A DNA stretch of 64,000 nucleotides from Devosia oryzisoli (GCF_014837245.1 NZ_JACYFU010000006.1:1-64000), one strand, 5' to 3'. Shown: positions 25,699-39,798, numbered from the stretch's first letter. Translations and numbers: made by a program. The notes: generated by a model from the sequence alone, not told the origin.

Positions 25699-26444
25699 TC
25701 ACGCCCGCGGACGCGCTGGACGAACTGCTCGAAGTGCCATGCCAGGGCTTCCCTGTCAGGCCAACGCTCGGGCCGGTCGGCAAGGGCGAGCATGCCGGTG
25801 CGATTGACGGTGTCGGAGATGTCGGAGGTCACGGCGTGTGCATCGATGATGATCTCAAAGCGCGGGCCGACGCTCCAGGCGAAGTTTTCAAATAGCCGGC
25901 CCGGTTCGGGGTCGAGGAAGAGAAAGTTGCGCGCATGCCAGGCGCCGCCTTGGTCCAGCGGGCGGACCATGATGGCCACGCCATTTCCCGTGCGCACATC
26001 GGAAAAGCTGCATCGGGCGTCGTTCTGGCGCCGCAGTTGCTCGGTGAAGTGTTCGGCCGTGATGGGCTCGTGGCTGAAAATGGCCGCGGCGTCATCCATT
26101 CCGCGCAGCAAAGTGGCCTGCGCCAGCACCTCGTCAAACACGTCGTCTGCCACTTCGCCGATCGTCGGTCCATGCGGCAGTTCGACCCCGAGTGGTATAT
26201 CATCGCCGAAGAAGCGGATATCAGCGATATGAACGAGCCATCCGCCGCTGCCGGGGGAAAATCCGGCCAGTTTCCCCTGGCCGACGCCGACCGGGGCGGA
26301 CCTTGGTTTTGCATGCACGAGAAGTACACTGTCGCCGATGCGTCGCGTATGAAGCATCCTGTCCTGGATGGTACAGGGAAAGGCCGCGGTGGTGCCGTCG
26401 CGGTACGAAACTGGTGACGGTGTGAAGATGATGAGGTGAGGCAT
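25695..26444 (-). CDS. Uncharacterised protein resembling a degenerate HNH endonuclease
   Basis: A 249-aa protein I do not firmly recognise. The first half (LIIFTPSPVSYRDGTTAAFP...RIGDSVLLVHAKPR) looks like the beta-barrel reading domain found before HNH nucleases. The second half follows the HNH pattern in outline (NDARCSFSDVRTGNGVAIMV then RPLDQGGAWHARNFLFL) but the positions where HNH enzymes have the first and last histidines read Val/Met and Gly. If that alignment is right, it is a catalytically dead nuclease relative, perhaps DNA-binding only. No methyltransferase or restriction gene is adjacent. Confidence 0.5.
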   Translation of the reverse strand: MPHLIIFTPSPVSYRDGTTAAFPCTIQDRMLHTRRIGDSVLLVHAKPRSAPVGVGQGKLAGFSPGSGGWLVHIADIRFFGDDIPLGVELPHGPTIGEVADDVFDEVLAQATLLRGMDDAAAIFSHEPITAEHFTEQLRRQNDARCSFSDVRTGNGVAIMVRPLDQGGAWHARNFLFLDPEPGRLFENFAWSVGPRFEIIIDAHAVTSDISDTVNRTGMLALADRPERWPDREALAWHFEQFVQRVRGRD

Positions 26445-26538
26445 TGGGCACTTCGCTGCGCCCTTAGGGTAAACTACTTATTCTTTACGGGAAATGGCCA
26501 ATGCATTTGCGGCGAAACGTGTCGCTGCCGTCTCACCG

Positions 26539-26564
26539 GGAACGAGTCCGCCGGTCCACCAGTT
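26539..26564 (+). promoter_or_regulatory. Possible EcfG general-stress promoter of dps
   Basis: GGAAC (26539-26543), 17 nt, then AGTT (26561-26564) differ by one base from the GGAAC-N16/17-CGTT consensus of the alphaproteobacterial general stress sigma factor. The dps start is 54 bp downstream. Confidence 0.35.
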
Positions 26565-26617
26565 GAAAGAGCAAGGCGCAACGCGCCTGTCTTTCCTTCA
26601 GCGTCAGGACGTTTCCG

Positions 26618-27091
26618 ATGAAAACTCCCTCCATCGCCCTCAAGGCCAATGCGAAGTCAGCCGTGATTGACGTGCTGAACGCTCGCCTCGCCGACAGCAT
26701 CGATCTTGCCCTCATCACCAAGCAGGCGCACTGGAACCTCAAGGGGCCCAACTTCATCGCCGTGCACGAGATGCTGGACCCGATGCGGGCGGCTATCGAC
26801 AACCATGTGGACATCATTGCGGAACGCATTTCGCAGCTCGACGGAACGCCGATTGGCACCAGCCAGAGGGTGGCCAAGGCTACCGCACTTGACGAGTATC
26901 CGACCGATATCAAGAAGGTCCCAGATCATCTTGCCGCACTGGCGGACCGTTTTGCCAAGCTGGCGAACCAGATCCGCGAGGATATCGACACCACGGACGA
27001 GGCGGGCGATGCTGACACCGCAGACATCCTGACGGCGTTTTCGCGCGAACTCGACAAGGATTTGTGGTTCATCAAATCCCATCTCGAATAG
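26618..27091 (+). CDS. dps: DNA-protection ferritin-like protein
   Basis: A 157-aa Dps protein, which forms a 12-mer shell that oxidises iron with peroxide and shields DNA in starvation. The inter-subunit ferroxidase ligands are present with normal spacing: His38 (KQAHWNLKGP), His50 (VHEMLD), Asp65 and Glu69 (DIIAERI). It is a monocistronic gene with its own terminator and a possible general-stress promoter. Confidence 0.95.
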   Translation: MKTPSIALKANAKSAVIDVLNARLADSIDLALITKQAHWNLKGPNFIAVHEMLDPMRAAIDNHVDIIAERISQLDGTPIGTSQRVAKATALDEYPTDIKKVPDHLAALADRFAKLANQIREDIDTTDEAGDADTADILTAFSRELDKDLWFIKSHLE

Positions 27092-27118
27092 GATATATTC
27101 TCTTTCATGTGAGCCCAA

Positions 27119-27149
27119 TGGGGCGCGCCGCCGGCGCACCCCATATTTT
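27119..27149 (+). terminator. Terminator of dps
   Basis: TGGGGCGCGCC and GGCGCACCCCA pair with one mismatch over a 3-nt loop and are followed by TATTTTT. Confidence 0.75.
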
Positions 27150-27445
27150 TGGGTCGGTTTCCTATGATTTCCTATACACCCTTGGGGCCAACTCCTATTT
27201 TTTGTGGCGGCAGGGTGGCAAAATCTCTTGCCCGTCGCTTTGAACTGTGCAAATGTGCCTGCGTTAGGGCAGCATCTCTGTCCTAAATGACGCGCGCCCC
27301 GCTCTCCGCGGTCAGCGTGCGCGCTGGTCCGGCTGGACCGCCAGTCGATGGCGGAAACGGGCAGGCGGGGCTAAACTAGCCCGAATTCTGAGCGGCCATT
27401 TGGATGCAGCGCCGCTCCCCAAACATGGACGATTTGCTCATTCGA
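27150..27445. other. Gap between dps and the gltB leader, no gene seen
   Basis: No convincing reading frame. The block TTTCCTATGATTTCCTATAC (27161-27180) contains a short direct repeat, and GGTCCGGCTGGACC is a small palindrome near 27330. The gltB promoter probably lies in this stretch. Confidence 0.3.
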
Positions 27446-27539
27446 GCCGTACTCGTGTAGTACGACCCGGCTGAATATGACGCCCAAGAGGAAAAGCGTG
27501 CATCCACCTTGCCGGGGGACCCGGCGGCATCAGGGATGC
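27446..27539 (+). promoter_or_regulatory. Structured leader of gltB
   Basis: Two hairpins precede gltB. The first pairs AGCCG/CGGCT outside GTACT-CGTGT-AGTAC (about 27447-27472). The second nests GCCGGG-GGA-CCCGGC inside GCATCC/GGATGC (27500-27539). They end 50 bp before the start codon. A role in control of glutamate synthase is only a suggestion. Confidence 0.4.
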
Positions 27540-27591
27540 GCACCAGAGAAACAAGCCGCCCCAAGACGGGGTAAAAGAACGAGGTAACGCC

Positions 27592-32322
<4,731 letters not shown>

Positions 32323-32348
32323 CCTCGCGATCGAACCAACCACCGGGT

Positions 32349-32424
32349 CGTTCCCCCGAAAGCGGGAACCCCTGTTGCAGATGCCGAGCGTCGAACAGAG
32401 GTCCCCGCTATCGCGGGGGGGTGA
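32349..32424. repeat. Palindromic intergenic repeat (BIME-like) between gltB and gltD
   Basis: Two units in inverted orientation each contain their own stem: TTCCC...GGGAA on the left and CCCCGC-TATC-GCGGGG on the right. The inner flanks ACCCCTGTT and AACAGAGGT are also complementary apart from one pair. This is the layout of dispersed REP/BIME-type elements. I find no second copy in the window. Confidence 0.55.
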
Positions 32425-32477
32425 CCCCGAGCTTAAGTTGAGCGCGCTGGCGCTGTTAATGAGGTAGGGAAAGAGCC

Positions 32478-33905
<1,428 letters not shown>

Positions 33906-33992
33906 ATCGGGCCCGCGAGCCGCGCTCGTCGGCTGACGTCGCCGGCCACGCCGTGGACCTCCCGGCTTGGCCGGGGGTGCGAGCGGACGCTG

Positions 33993-34235
33993 TTACTCCA
34001 CGAAGATACCGGCTTCGAGTGCGGCGTCCATGAAGGCCACCCAGGCCGTTTCGGGGCTGGCGCCTTCGGTGGCGGCCAGGCAAAGCTCGCTGGCGATCTT
34101 GTGCTTGTCAGTTCGCTCGGCCGGCCAATCCATGAGCAGGACGTGTCGCGCCTGGATAGGAGTGCGAACGACCAGTTGTTCGCGCCCGATATTGAGGGTG
34201 ATCGGACGGTCCCAGGTGTGGATGGCGTCAAGCAT
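33993..34235 (-). CDS. DUF982 protein
   Basis: An 80-aa protein of the DUF982 family, small proteins common in rhizobial-type alphaproteobacteria. It shows the typical pattern of a W-x-x-PI strand, QARHVLLMDWPAERTDKHKI, and AWVAFMDAALEAGIFVE at the C-terminus. The function is unknown. It is transcribed divergently from hpt. Confidence 0.75.
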   Translation of the reverse strand: MLDAIHTWDRPITLNIGREQLVVRTPIQARHVLLMDWPAERTDKHKIASELCLAATEGASPETAWVAFMDAALEAGIFVE

Positions 34236-34401
34236 GACAAACCTCGAATTGTTGCCTCCGCCAACGGATGCGCGGCGCGCCGGTTCCAGCCGCTATCGCC
34301 GTTGAGCGTTTCCATATGTGCGAAGGGGGGAGGGAGCTCTGGTTAAGCAGTGGCGCTGGGCGTTATGGTCGTCCGGTCCGATTCTTTCGGTGGAGCGCCT
34401 G

Positions 34402-34944
34402 ATGGCCCAAACCCCTTATGTCGTCGACGAACTGATCTCGGCAAAGGCCATCGCGGCGCGTGTCGAGGCTCTCGCGAAGGACATCACCGCCTATTTCGCC
34501 GATACCGACAAGCTCGTTGTGGTGGGGCTTCTGCGCGGCTCGTTCATCTTCATCGCCGATCTGGTGCGGGAACTGGAACTACCGGTGGAGGTCGATTTCA
34601 TCGAGGCCTCGTCCTATGGCGACGCCATGGAATCCAGTCGCGAAGTGCGCATCCTCAAGGATTTGCGCGGCGAGATCGGTGGTCGTGACGTCCTGGTCGT
34701 GGAGGACATCATCGATACCGGCCACACGCTCAAACACGTGCTGGAAATTCTCGAGACGCGCCACCCGCGCCGCATGGAAGTGTGTGCTCTGCTCAATAAG
34801 CCGAGCCGCCGCGAGACGGATATCGCGGCCAGATGGATCGGCTTCGACATTCCCGACGAATTTGTCGTTGGCTATGGCATCGACTACGCGCAACGCAACC
34901 GCAATCTGCCCCATATTGGGGCCGTTCGGTTCACGGCCGACTGA
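34402..34944 (+). CDS. hpt: Hypoxanthine phosphoribosyltransferase
   Basis: A 180-aa purine-salvage enzyme converting hypoxanthine/guanine and PRPP to IMP/GMP. The PRPP-binding loop is [14 protein letters not shown], with [19 protein letters not shown] and EASSYG upstream and the base-binding [14 protein letters not shown] at the end. GGAG 7 nt before ATG 34402 decides the start over the longer frame from 34318. Confidence 0.95.
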   Translation: MAQTPYVVDELISAKAIAARVEALAKDITAYFADTDKLVVVGLLRGSFIFIADLVRELELPVEVDFIEASSYGDAMESSREVRILKDLRGEIGGRDVLVVEDIIDTGHTLKHVLEILETRHPRRMEVCALLNKPSRRETDIAARWIGFDIPDEFVVGYGIDYAQRNRNLPHIGAVRFTAD

Positions 34945-34949
34945 GCGCT

Positions 34950-35282
34950 TCAGGTCTGCTTGTGCTTCTTCGGCTTGGGCGTCGGAAGATTGCCGGCAGT
35001 TGTCTTGACCAAGCCGGCCAGCCAATCGGCATCATCCCAGCAGTCGCCTTCGATGAGGAAGTACATCTTCGAGCCCGGATAGGCCTCCGCCTCGGTCACC
35101 GTGCCAAGATAGGCGCGGCCGGCCGCCGTCGGCTTGATGAAGAGCTGGTCGTCGCAGACGAAGGCGATGACTTTGCCGTCACAGTAGAGGCCGTATTCCC
35201 CGAACATCTTGCGGGCCGACATGGTGCCGGCAGCGGAGGCCTGTTCCAGCAGGAAGTCGACCGTCTTCTGCTGAGTGCTCAC
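34950..35282 (-). CDS. TfoX N-terminal-domain protein
   Basis: A 110-aa protein matching the TfoX_N domain: SARKMFGEYGLYCDGKVIAF, DQLFIKPTAAGRAYL and a basic tail (PKPKKHKQT). Full TfoX/Sxy regulates competence in gammaproteobacteria, but stand-alone N-domains in alphaproteobacteria have no assigned role. It starts at GTG 35282, overlapping the stop of the upstream dehydratase gene by 4 bp (GTGA), so it is translationally coupled to it. Confidence 0.82.
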   Translation of the reverse strand: MSTQQKTVDFLLEQASAAGTMSARKMFGEYGLYCDGKVIAFVCDDQLFIKPTAAGRAYLGTVTEAEAYPGSKMYFLIEGDCWDDADWLAGLVKTTAGNLPTPKPKKHKQT

Positions 35283-36832
35283 ATCACTGCCCCGACCTGC
35301 CAGGGGACGAACTCGTTGTCGCCATAGCCCAGTTCTTCGGACTTGGTCTTCTCGCCTGAAGCGACGGCCAGGATCTTTTTGAAGATTTCCTCGCCCTTCT
35401 CCTCGATGGACACCCCTTCGACGATATCGCCGCAATTGATGTCCATGTCGTCGGTCATGCGGGCATAGAGCTCCGCATTGGTGGCGAGCTTGATCGAGGG
35501 AACGGGCTTGCAGCCATAGGCCGAGCCACGGCCCGTGGTGAAGCACAGCACGTTCGCGCCGCCCGCAACTTGGCCGGTGGCGGAAACCGGGTCGAAGCCG
35601 GGCGTGTCCATGAAGACAAAACCCCTCTCGGTGACCTTTTCGGCATATTCATACACCGCCGTGAGCGGCGTTGTGCCGCCCTTCGCCGCGGCGCCGAGCG
35701 ATTTTTCCAGGATGGTGGTGAGGCCGCCCAACTTGTTGCCCGGCGAGGGGTTGTTGTTCATCTCGCCGCGGTTGCGCCGGGTGTAGTCTTCCCACCAGTG
35801 GATCCGCTCGATGAGTTTTTCGCCCACCTCGCTTGTCATGGCGCGGCGCGTCAGCAGGTGCTCGGCGCCATAAATCTCAGGCGTTTCCGAGAGGATGGCT
35901 GTGCCGCCATTGCGCACCAGGATATCGGCGGCGTAGCCGAGGGCCGGGTTGGCGGTGATGCCGGAATAGCCATCGGATCCACCGCACTGCAGAGCCAGCG
36001 TCAGGTGGCTGGCATCCACCGTTTCGCGACGGGCCGCAGCGGCGACGGGCAGCATTTCCCTCACCTTCTCAACGCCCCACTCGATCATTTTCCTGGTGCC
36101 GCCACGCTCCTGGATGGTCATGGTCTGGAAGGTCTCGCCTTCCTCGATGCCATAGAGCTCCTTCATCCGCCCGATCTGGAATACTTCGCAGCCCAGACCA
36201 ACGAGCAGGGCCGCGCCGAGATTGGGATTTGAGGTGTAGCCCCACTGCGTCCGCTTCAAGATGTCGAAGCCTTCGCCGCGACTTTCCATGCCGCAGCCGG
36301 TCCCGTGGACGAAGGGCACGACGCCGTCGATTTCTGGATAGTCGTCCAGGATCCCAGAGCGGTTGACGGCCTCGGCGACGAACTTGGCAACTGTAGCCGA
36401 ACAGTTCACCGAGGTGAGGATGCCGATGTAGTTGCGCGTGCCGACGCTACCGTTCTTGCGGCGAAAGCCCTCGAAGGTTGCGCGCTGCTCCGGGGGCAGG
36501 AAATCGACCGGCACCGCCCCTTCGGTGAAAGCATAATCATGGGTGAGGGTGCCGTCTGGACCGCCCATGCCGCAATTGTGCTCGTGCACCCAGTCGCCCG
36601 ACGCAATGGGTTCCTTGGCGAAACCGATGATCTGTCCGAACTTCAGGATCGGCTCACCGGCGGCGATAGAGCGAACAGCAAATTTATGGCCACGGGGCAC
36701 CCGGCGAAGGATGTTCACGCCTTGCGGGGTGGGCGAACCGACCTCGAGATTGGCGAGCGCAACAGCAACATTGTCGGCGCCGTTGAGCAGGAGCGTTTTG
36801 CCCTCGATCGGGCGGGTCATGGTCTCGGTCAT
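35279..36832 (-). CDS. UxaA-family sugar-acid dehydratase
   Basis: A 517-aa dehydratase of the altronate/galactarate dehydratase family. An N-terminal SAF domain (about residues 12-85) precedes the catalytic part with NYIGILTSVNCSATVAKFVA, GTGCGMESRGEG, LALQCGGSDGYSGITANPAL and TGRGSAYGCKPVPSIK. Members of this family are known to act on D-altronate and, in non-phosphorylative routes, on L-fuconate and D-arabinonate. With fucU and a FAH hydrolase next door, an L-fuconate-type substrate is the best inference. It is divergent from gntR. Confidence 0.88.
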   Translation of the reverse strand: MTETMTRPIEGKTLLLNGADNVAVALANLEVGSPTPQGVNILRRVPRGHKFAVRSIAAGEPILKFGQIIGFAKEPIASGDWVHEHNCGMGGPDGTLTHDYAFTEGAVPVDFLPPEQRATFEGFRRKNGSVGTRNYIGILTSVNCSATVAKFVAEAVNRSGILDDYPEIDGVVPFVHGTGCGMESRGEGFDILKRTQWGYTSNPNLGAALLVGLGCEVFQIGRMKELYGIEEGETFQTMTIQERGGTRKMIEWGVEKVREMLPVAAAARRETVDASHLTLALQCGGSDGYSGITANPALGYAADILVRNGGTAILSETPEIYGAEHLLTRRAMTSEVGEKLIERIHWWEDYTRRNRGEMNNNPSPGNKLGGLTTILEKSLGAAAKGGTTPLTAVYEYAEKVTERGFVFMDTPGFDPVSATGQVAGGANVLCFTTGRGSAYGCKPVPSIKLATNAELYARMTDDMDINCGDIVEGVSIEEKGEEIFKKILAVASGEKTKSEELGYGDNEFVPWQVGAVM

Positions 36833-36926
36833 TGTCGGGGCCTTTGAGGCTTGCGCCGGGGACTGTCGTTTCCCACCGGATTGGAGCCAGCAGGGGTACG
36901 GCGAGATTGTCTTTCACTGCGTCCTT

Positions 36927-36941
36927 AACTAACATGTTAGC
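36927..36941 (+). promoter_or_regulatory. Candidate GntR operator at the uxaA-like/gntR divergent promoter
   Basis: AACTAACATGTTAGC contains the 12-bp palindrome CTAACATGTTAG and ends directly at the gntR ATG (36942), about 95 bp from the divergent dehydratase start. The same 15 nt occur in opposite orientation before lldD at 18173-18187. Its position implies autoregulation. Confidence 0.65.
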
Positions 36942-37691
36942 ATGAAAACGGAAGCCGCTTCCTATGATTTTCTCCCGACCGCAGGCCCGTTTGCGCGTGG
37001 CAGCGTGACCATCGATGTCACCAACATGCTGCGACATGCCATTGTGACGCTGGCCCTGGCGCCGGGACAAGTTCTGGACAAGAGCGCGCTCTGCAGTCAG
37101 CTAGGCGTGTCGCGGTTTCCGGTCAGCGAAGCGCTGGCGCGATTGGCCGAGGAAGGGCTGGTTGATATCGCGCCGCAGCGCGGCTCGACGGTGTCGCTGG
37201 TGCGGATCGGCGACGTTCGCGAATACATGCTGATCCGCAAGGGGCTTGAGAGCGAGGCGTTGCGGGTGCTCATCGGCAAACACAACGCGGATGTGATCGC
37301 CGCCTTGCACGCGAACATGGCGCTGCAACGCGACGCAGCGGCGCGTGACGACGCGGAAACCTTCCATCAGATCGACGTCGATTTCCACGACATCATCTTC
37401 CGGTCCATGCGCCTGACGCGGGTCAAGGCAATCATCGACAAGGTGCGCGCCAATCTCGATCGAGCGCGACGGCTGATCATCACCCCGCGCCGCCTGGCTC
37501 ACACCATCGCCGAACATCAGGCGATTTTCGATGGCATTCTGGCGGCCAACGCGCCCCAGGCCATTGCCGCCATTCGCGCGCATATCGATGCGGTGATGGT
37601 CGAACTCTTCGCCTTTGCGCGCGAGCACCCGGACCTGTTTGCCGATGGTGCAGAGTTTGCGGACGACCCCAACGATTTCCCCTTCGGCTAG
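36942..37691 (+). CDS. GntR-family regulator with FCD domain
   Basis: A 249-aa FadR-subfamily repressor. The winged HTH is residues about 25-85 (GQVLDKSALCSQLGVSRFPV then SEALARLAEEGLVDI), followed by an all-helical FCD ligand domain with the metal-site pattern DVDFHDIIF and a late EHQAIFDGI segment. FCD regulators usually sense organic or sugar acids. No ribosome site precedes the ATG because the palindrome abuts it; translation may be leaderless or begin further in. Confidence 0.9.
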   Translation: MKTEAASYDFLPTAGPFARGSVTIDVTNMLRHAIVTLALAPGQVLDKSALCSQLGVSRFPVSEALARLAEEGLVDIAPQRGSTVSLVRIGDVREYMLIRKGLESEALRVLIGKHNADVIAALHANMALQRDAAARDDAETFHQIDVDFHDIIFRSMRLTRVKAIIDKVRANLDRARRLIITPRRLAHTIAEHQAIFDGILAANAPQAIAAIRAHIDAVMVELFAFAREHPDLFADGAEFADDPNDFPFG

Positions 37692-37700
37692 AGATCCGAC

Positions 37701-38138
37701 ATGCTCAAATCCCTTCCACCCTTGCTCGGCCCCGACCTGCTCTACATCCTGCGGGCCATGGGGCATGGCGATGAAATCGTGCTGGTAGACGCGAACTATC
37801 CCGCGGAGTTCGCAGGGCCCGATGTGGTTCGTCTCGACGGGCACAGCGTGACGGACGTGCTCGATGCGGTGCTGACGGTACTGCCGCTAGACGAATTCGT
37901 CGAGGAAGCGGCGATCGGCATGCAGGTGGTGGATGCGCCGAACCAGCGCGAGCGCATCTACGAGGAATTCGAGCGGATCGTCCGCCACCATGAGCCCCGG
38001 ATGGGGTTCTCGACCATCGAGCGCTTCGCTTTTTACGAGCGGGCGCGCAATGCGGCCGCCATCGTGCAGACGGGTGAGAGTCGGCTCTACGGCAACATCA
38101 TCCTGAAAAAGGGCATCATTCGTCCGTCCGCGTCCTGA
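37701..38138 (+). CDS. fucU: L-fucose mutarotase (RbsD/FucU family)
   Basis: A 145-aa sugar mutarotase. ILRAMGHGDEIVLVDANYPA with the catalytic histidine, VDAPNQRERIYEEFE and the C-terminal RLYGNIILKKGII identify FucU rather than RbsD. It interconverts sugar anomers for uptake or dehydrogenation. It follows gntR by 9 bp and precedes the FAH hydrolase, supporting an L-fucose or similar 6-deoxy-sugar pathway. Confidence 0.9.
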   Translation: MLKSLPPLLGPDLLYILRAMGHGDEIVLVDANYPAEFAGPDVVRLDGHSVTDVLDAVLTVLPLDEFVEEAAIGMQVVDAPNQRERIYEEFERIVRHHEPRMGFSTIERFAFYERARNAAAIVQTGESRLYGNIILKKGIIRPSAS

Positions 38139-38223
38139 ACAGGACGGTTCAACAGGTCTCTGCCCTCGACTCGGTCGGGGCCGCGCCGTAAGCCGCCTAA
38201 ATAATCAACGAGGAGATGAAAAC

Positions 38224-39075
38224 GTGAAGCTGCTTCGTGTTGGCGCCAAAGGAGCCGAAAAGCCAGCCATTCTTGCCGCTGATGGTTCCATCCGCGATCT
38301 TTCCGGCGTCGTCGCCGACATTGGCGGGGAAACGCTCGGCCCAATGGGTCTCGAGACGATCAGGGCTGCGGATATGACGGCGCTGCCGAAACTGGAGGAC
38401 GGGCAGCGTGTCGGGCCGTGCGTTGCCAATGTGGGCAAATTCATCTGCATCGGCCTCAATTATGCCGACCACGCCGCCGAAACGGGCGCCGCCATTCCAG
38501 AAGAACCCATCATCTTCATGAAGGCCACCAGCGCCATCATCGGCCCCAATGACGACGTGATCATTCCCAAGAACGCCATCAAGCCGGACTGGGAAGTCGA
38601 ACTCGCCATCGTCATCGGGACCGAGGCTCGCTACGTGGAAGAGGCCGATGCCCTGGACTATGTCGCCGGCTATTGCGTCTGCAACGACGTGTCCGAGCGC
38701 CACTTCCAAACCGAGCGCGGGGGCACCTGGGACAAGGGCAAGGGCGCCGACACCTTCGGGCCTATCGGACCCTGGATGGTGACCAAGGATGAAGTGCCCG
38801 ATCCGCAGAACCTCAAGATGTGGCTCGAGATCGACGGCAAGCGCTATCAGGATGGTTCCACCAAGACGATGATCTTCGGCGTGGCCAAGGTTGTGTCCTA
38901 TGTCAGTCAATTCATGAGCTTGCAGCCGGGCGATATCATCACCACCGGCACGCCACCGGGCGTCGGCATGGGGATCAAGCCTGACCCGGTGTGGCTCAAG
39001 CCGGGCAATGTGATGCGGCTCGGCATCGAAGGATTGGGCGAGCAGACGCAGCACGTCAGGGCGTACGGCGCTTGA
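38224..39075 (+). CDS. Fumarylacetoacetate-hydrolase family protein, probable 2,4-diketo-3-deoxy-sugar-acid hydrolase
   Basis: A 283-aa FAH-fold hydrolase. FICIGLNYADHAAETGAAIP, the metal ligands in DWEVELAIVIG and the C-terminal IITTGTPPGVGMG are the family signature. In non-phosphorylative L-fucose and L-rhamnose pathways, close relatives cleave 2,4-diketo-3-deoxy acids to pyruvate and L-lactate. That role fits the fucU and UxaA-like neighbours, but database labels such as ureidoglycolate lyase are also used for this group. Confidence 0.85.
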   Translation: MKLLRVGAKGAEKPAILAADGSIRDLSGVVADIGGETLGPMGLETIRAADMTALPKLEDGQRVGPCVANVGKFICIGLNYADHAAETGAAIPEEPIIFMKATSAIIGPNDDVIIPKNAIKPDWEVELAIVIGTEARYVEEADALDYVAGYCVCNDVSERHFQTERGGTWDKGKGADTFGPIGPWMVTKDEVPDPQNLKMWLEIDGKRYQDGSTKTMIFGVAKVVSYVSQFMSLQPGDIITTGTPPGVGMGIKPDPVWLKPGNVMRLGIEGLGEQTQHVRAYGA

Positions 39076-39108
39076 CCAGCCCCTTCAAGTGGCTGGGATA
39101 GCGCAAGC

Positions 39109-39150
39109 AAAAAAAAGGCGCGGCCCTTGCCGACCGCGCCCTTTCTTTTC
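39109..39150. terminator. Bidirectional terminator between the FAH hydrolase and hsp20
   Basis: An A-rich left flank, a GGCGCGG...CCGCGCC stem and a CTTTCTTTT right flank allow termination of both convergent genes. Confidence 0.7.
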
Positions 39151-39168
39151 CGATGGACCGGAAAAAGC

Positions 39169-39624
39169 TTAGTTGACGGACTTGTCCTCGATGGTGGCGG
39201 TGCCGCCATTGACGGGGATGGTCCGGGGCTTCTTGCTCTCGGGAAGTTCGCGCTTCAGTTCCAGGTGGAGCAGCCCGTTTTCGAGGGTTGCGCCCTGAAC
39301 CTCGACATAGTCGGCAAGCTGGAAGCGCAGCTCGAAGGCGCGCTCGGCAATGCCGCGATGGAGGAATTCGCGCTGGCTCTCACCAGTCTCGGCCGGCTTG
39401 GCACCCTTGACGACGAGGCTGTTTTCCTTGGTTTCGACGGCAATGTCGCCGTTGGAGAACCCGGCTACGGCGATGGAAATGCGGTAGGCATCGTCGCCGG
39501 TGCGCTCGATGTTGTAGGGCGGGTAAGTCTTGGCTTCCTGGCTCGACAGGGAATCGAGGCGGTTGAACAGCCGGTCAAAGCCGACGGTAGAGCGATAGAA
39601 AGGGGAAAAATCGACAGTCTGCAT
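39169..39624 (-). CDS. Small heat-shock protein (Hsp20/IbpA family)
   Basis: A 151-aa alpha-crystallin-type chaperone that holds unfolding proteins. The N-terminus DFSPFYRSTVGFDRLFN is the IbpA-like start, YPPYNIERTGDDAYRISIAV opens the crystallin domain, and GLLHLELKRELPESKKPRTI gives the conserved end. ATG 39624 has GGAGA 7 nt upstream. The 110-nt leader and promoter (39625-39769) show ROSE and RpoH features, the usual control of such genes in this order. Confidence 0.93.
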   Translation of the reverse strand: MQTVDFSPFYRSTVGFDRLFNRLDSLSSQEAKTYPPYNIERTGDDAYRISIAVAGFSNGDIAVETKENSLVVKGAKPAETGESQREFLHRGIAERAFELRFQLADYVEVQGATLENGLLHLELKRELPESKKPRTIPVNGGTATIEDKSVN

Positions 39625-39734
39625 TTCACATTCTCCGTTGAGCAACGTGGATGGATCGACCGGTGCCTGCGCTTGGCTCCCTGATGCGGCGAGCGGTGGG
39701 CGGCAGGGCCGGCGCCCCCGGAAATCCGGCGGAC
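39625..39734 (-). promoter_or_regulatory. ROSE-like RNA thermometer in the hsp20 leader
   Basis: Just before the start codon the leader reads GTTGCTCAACGGAGAATGTG: a T-T-G-C-T element can pair with the GGAG ribosome site across a 4-nt loop, the diagnostic ROSE arrangement. The rest of the ~110-nt leader is GC-rich and can form further stems. Pairing was judged by eye. Confidence 0.55.
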
Positions 39735-39740
39735 GAGTAC

Positions 39741-39769
39741 TATTTAGGTGGGGCTTTGAGCGGTTCAAG
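39741..39769 (-). promoter_or_regulatory. RpoH (sigma-32) promoter of hsp20
   Basis: On the minus strand CTTGAA (39769-39764) and CCTAAATA (39748-39741) are 17 nt apart counted from CTTG, close to the alphaproteobacterial RpoH pattern CTTG-N17-CCTATAT. Confidence 0.55.
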
Positions 39770-39798
39770 AGGCACAATGTGCAGCGGGAAAACACGCT

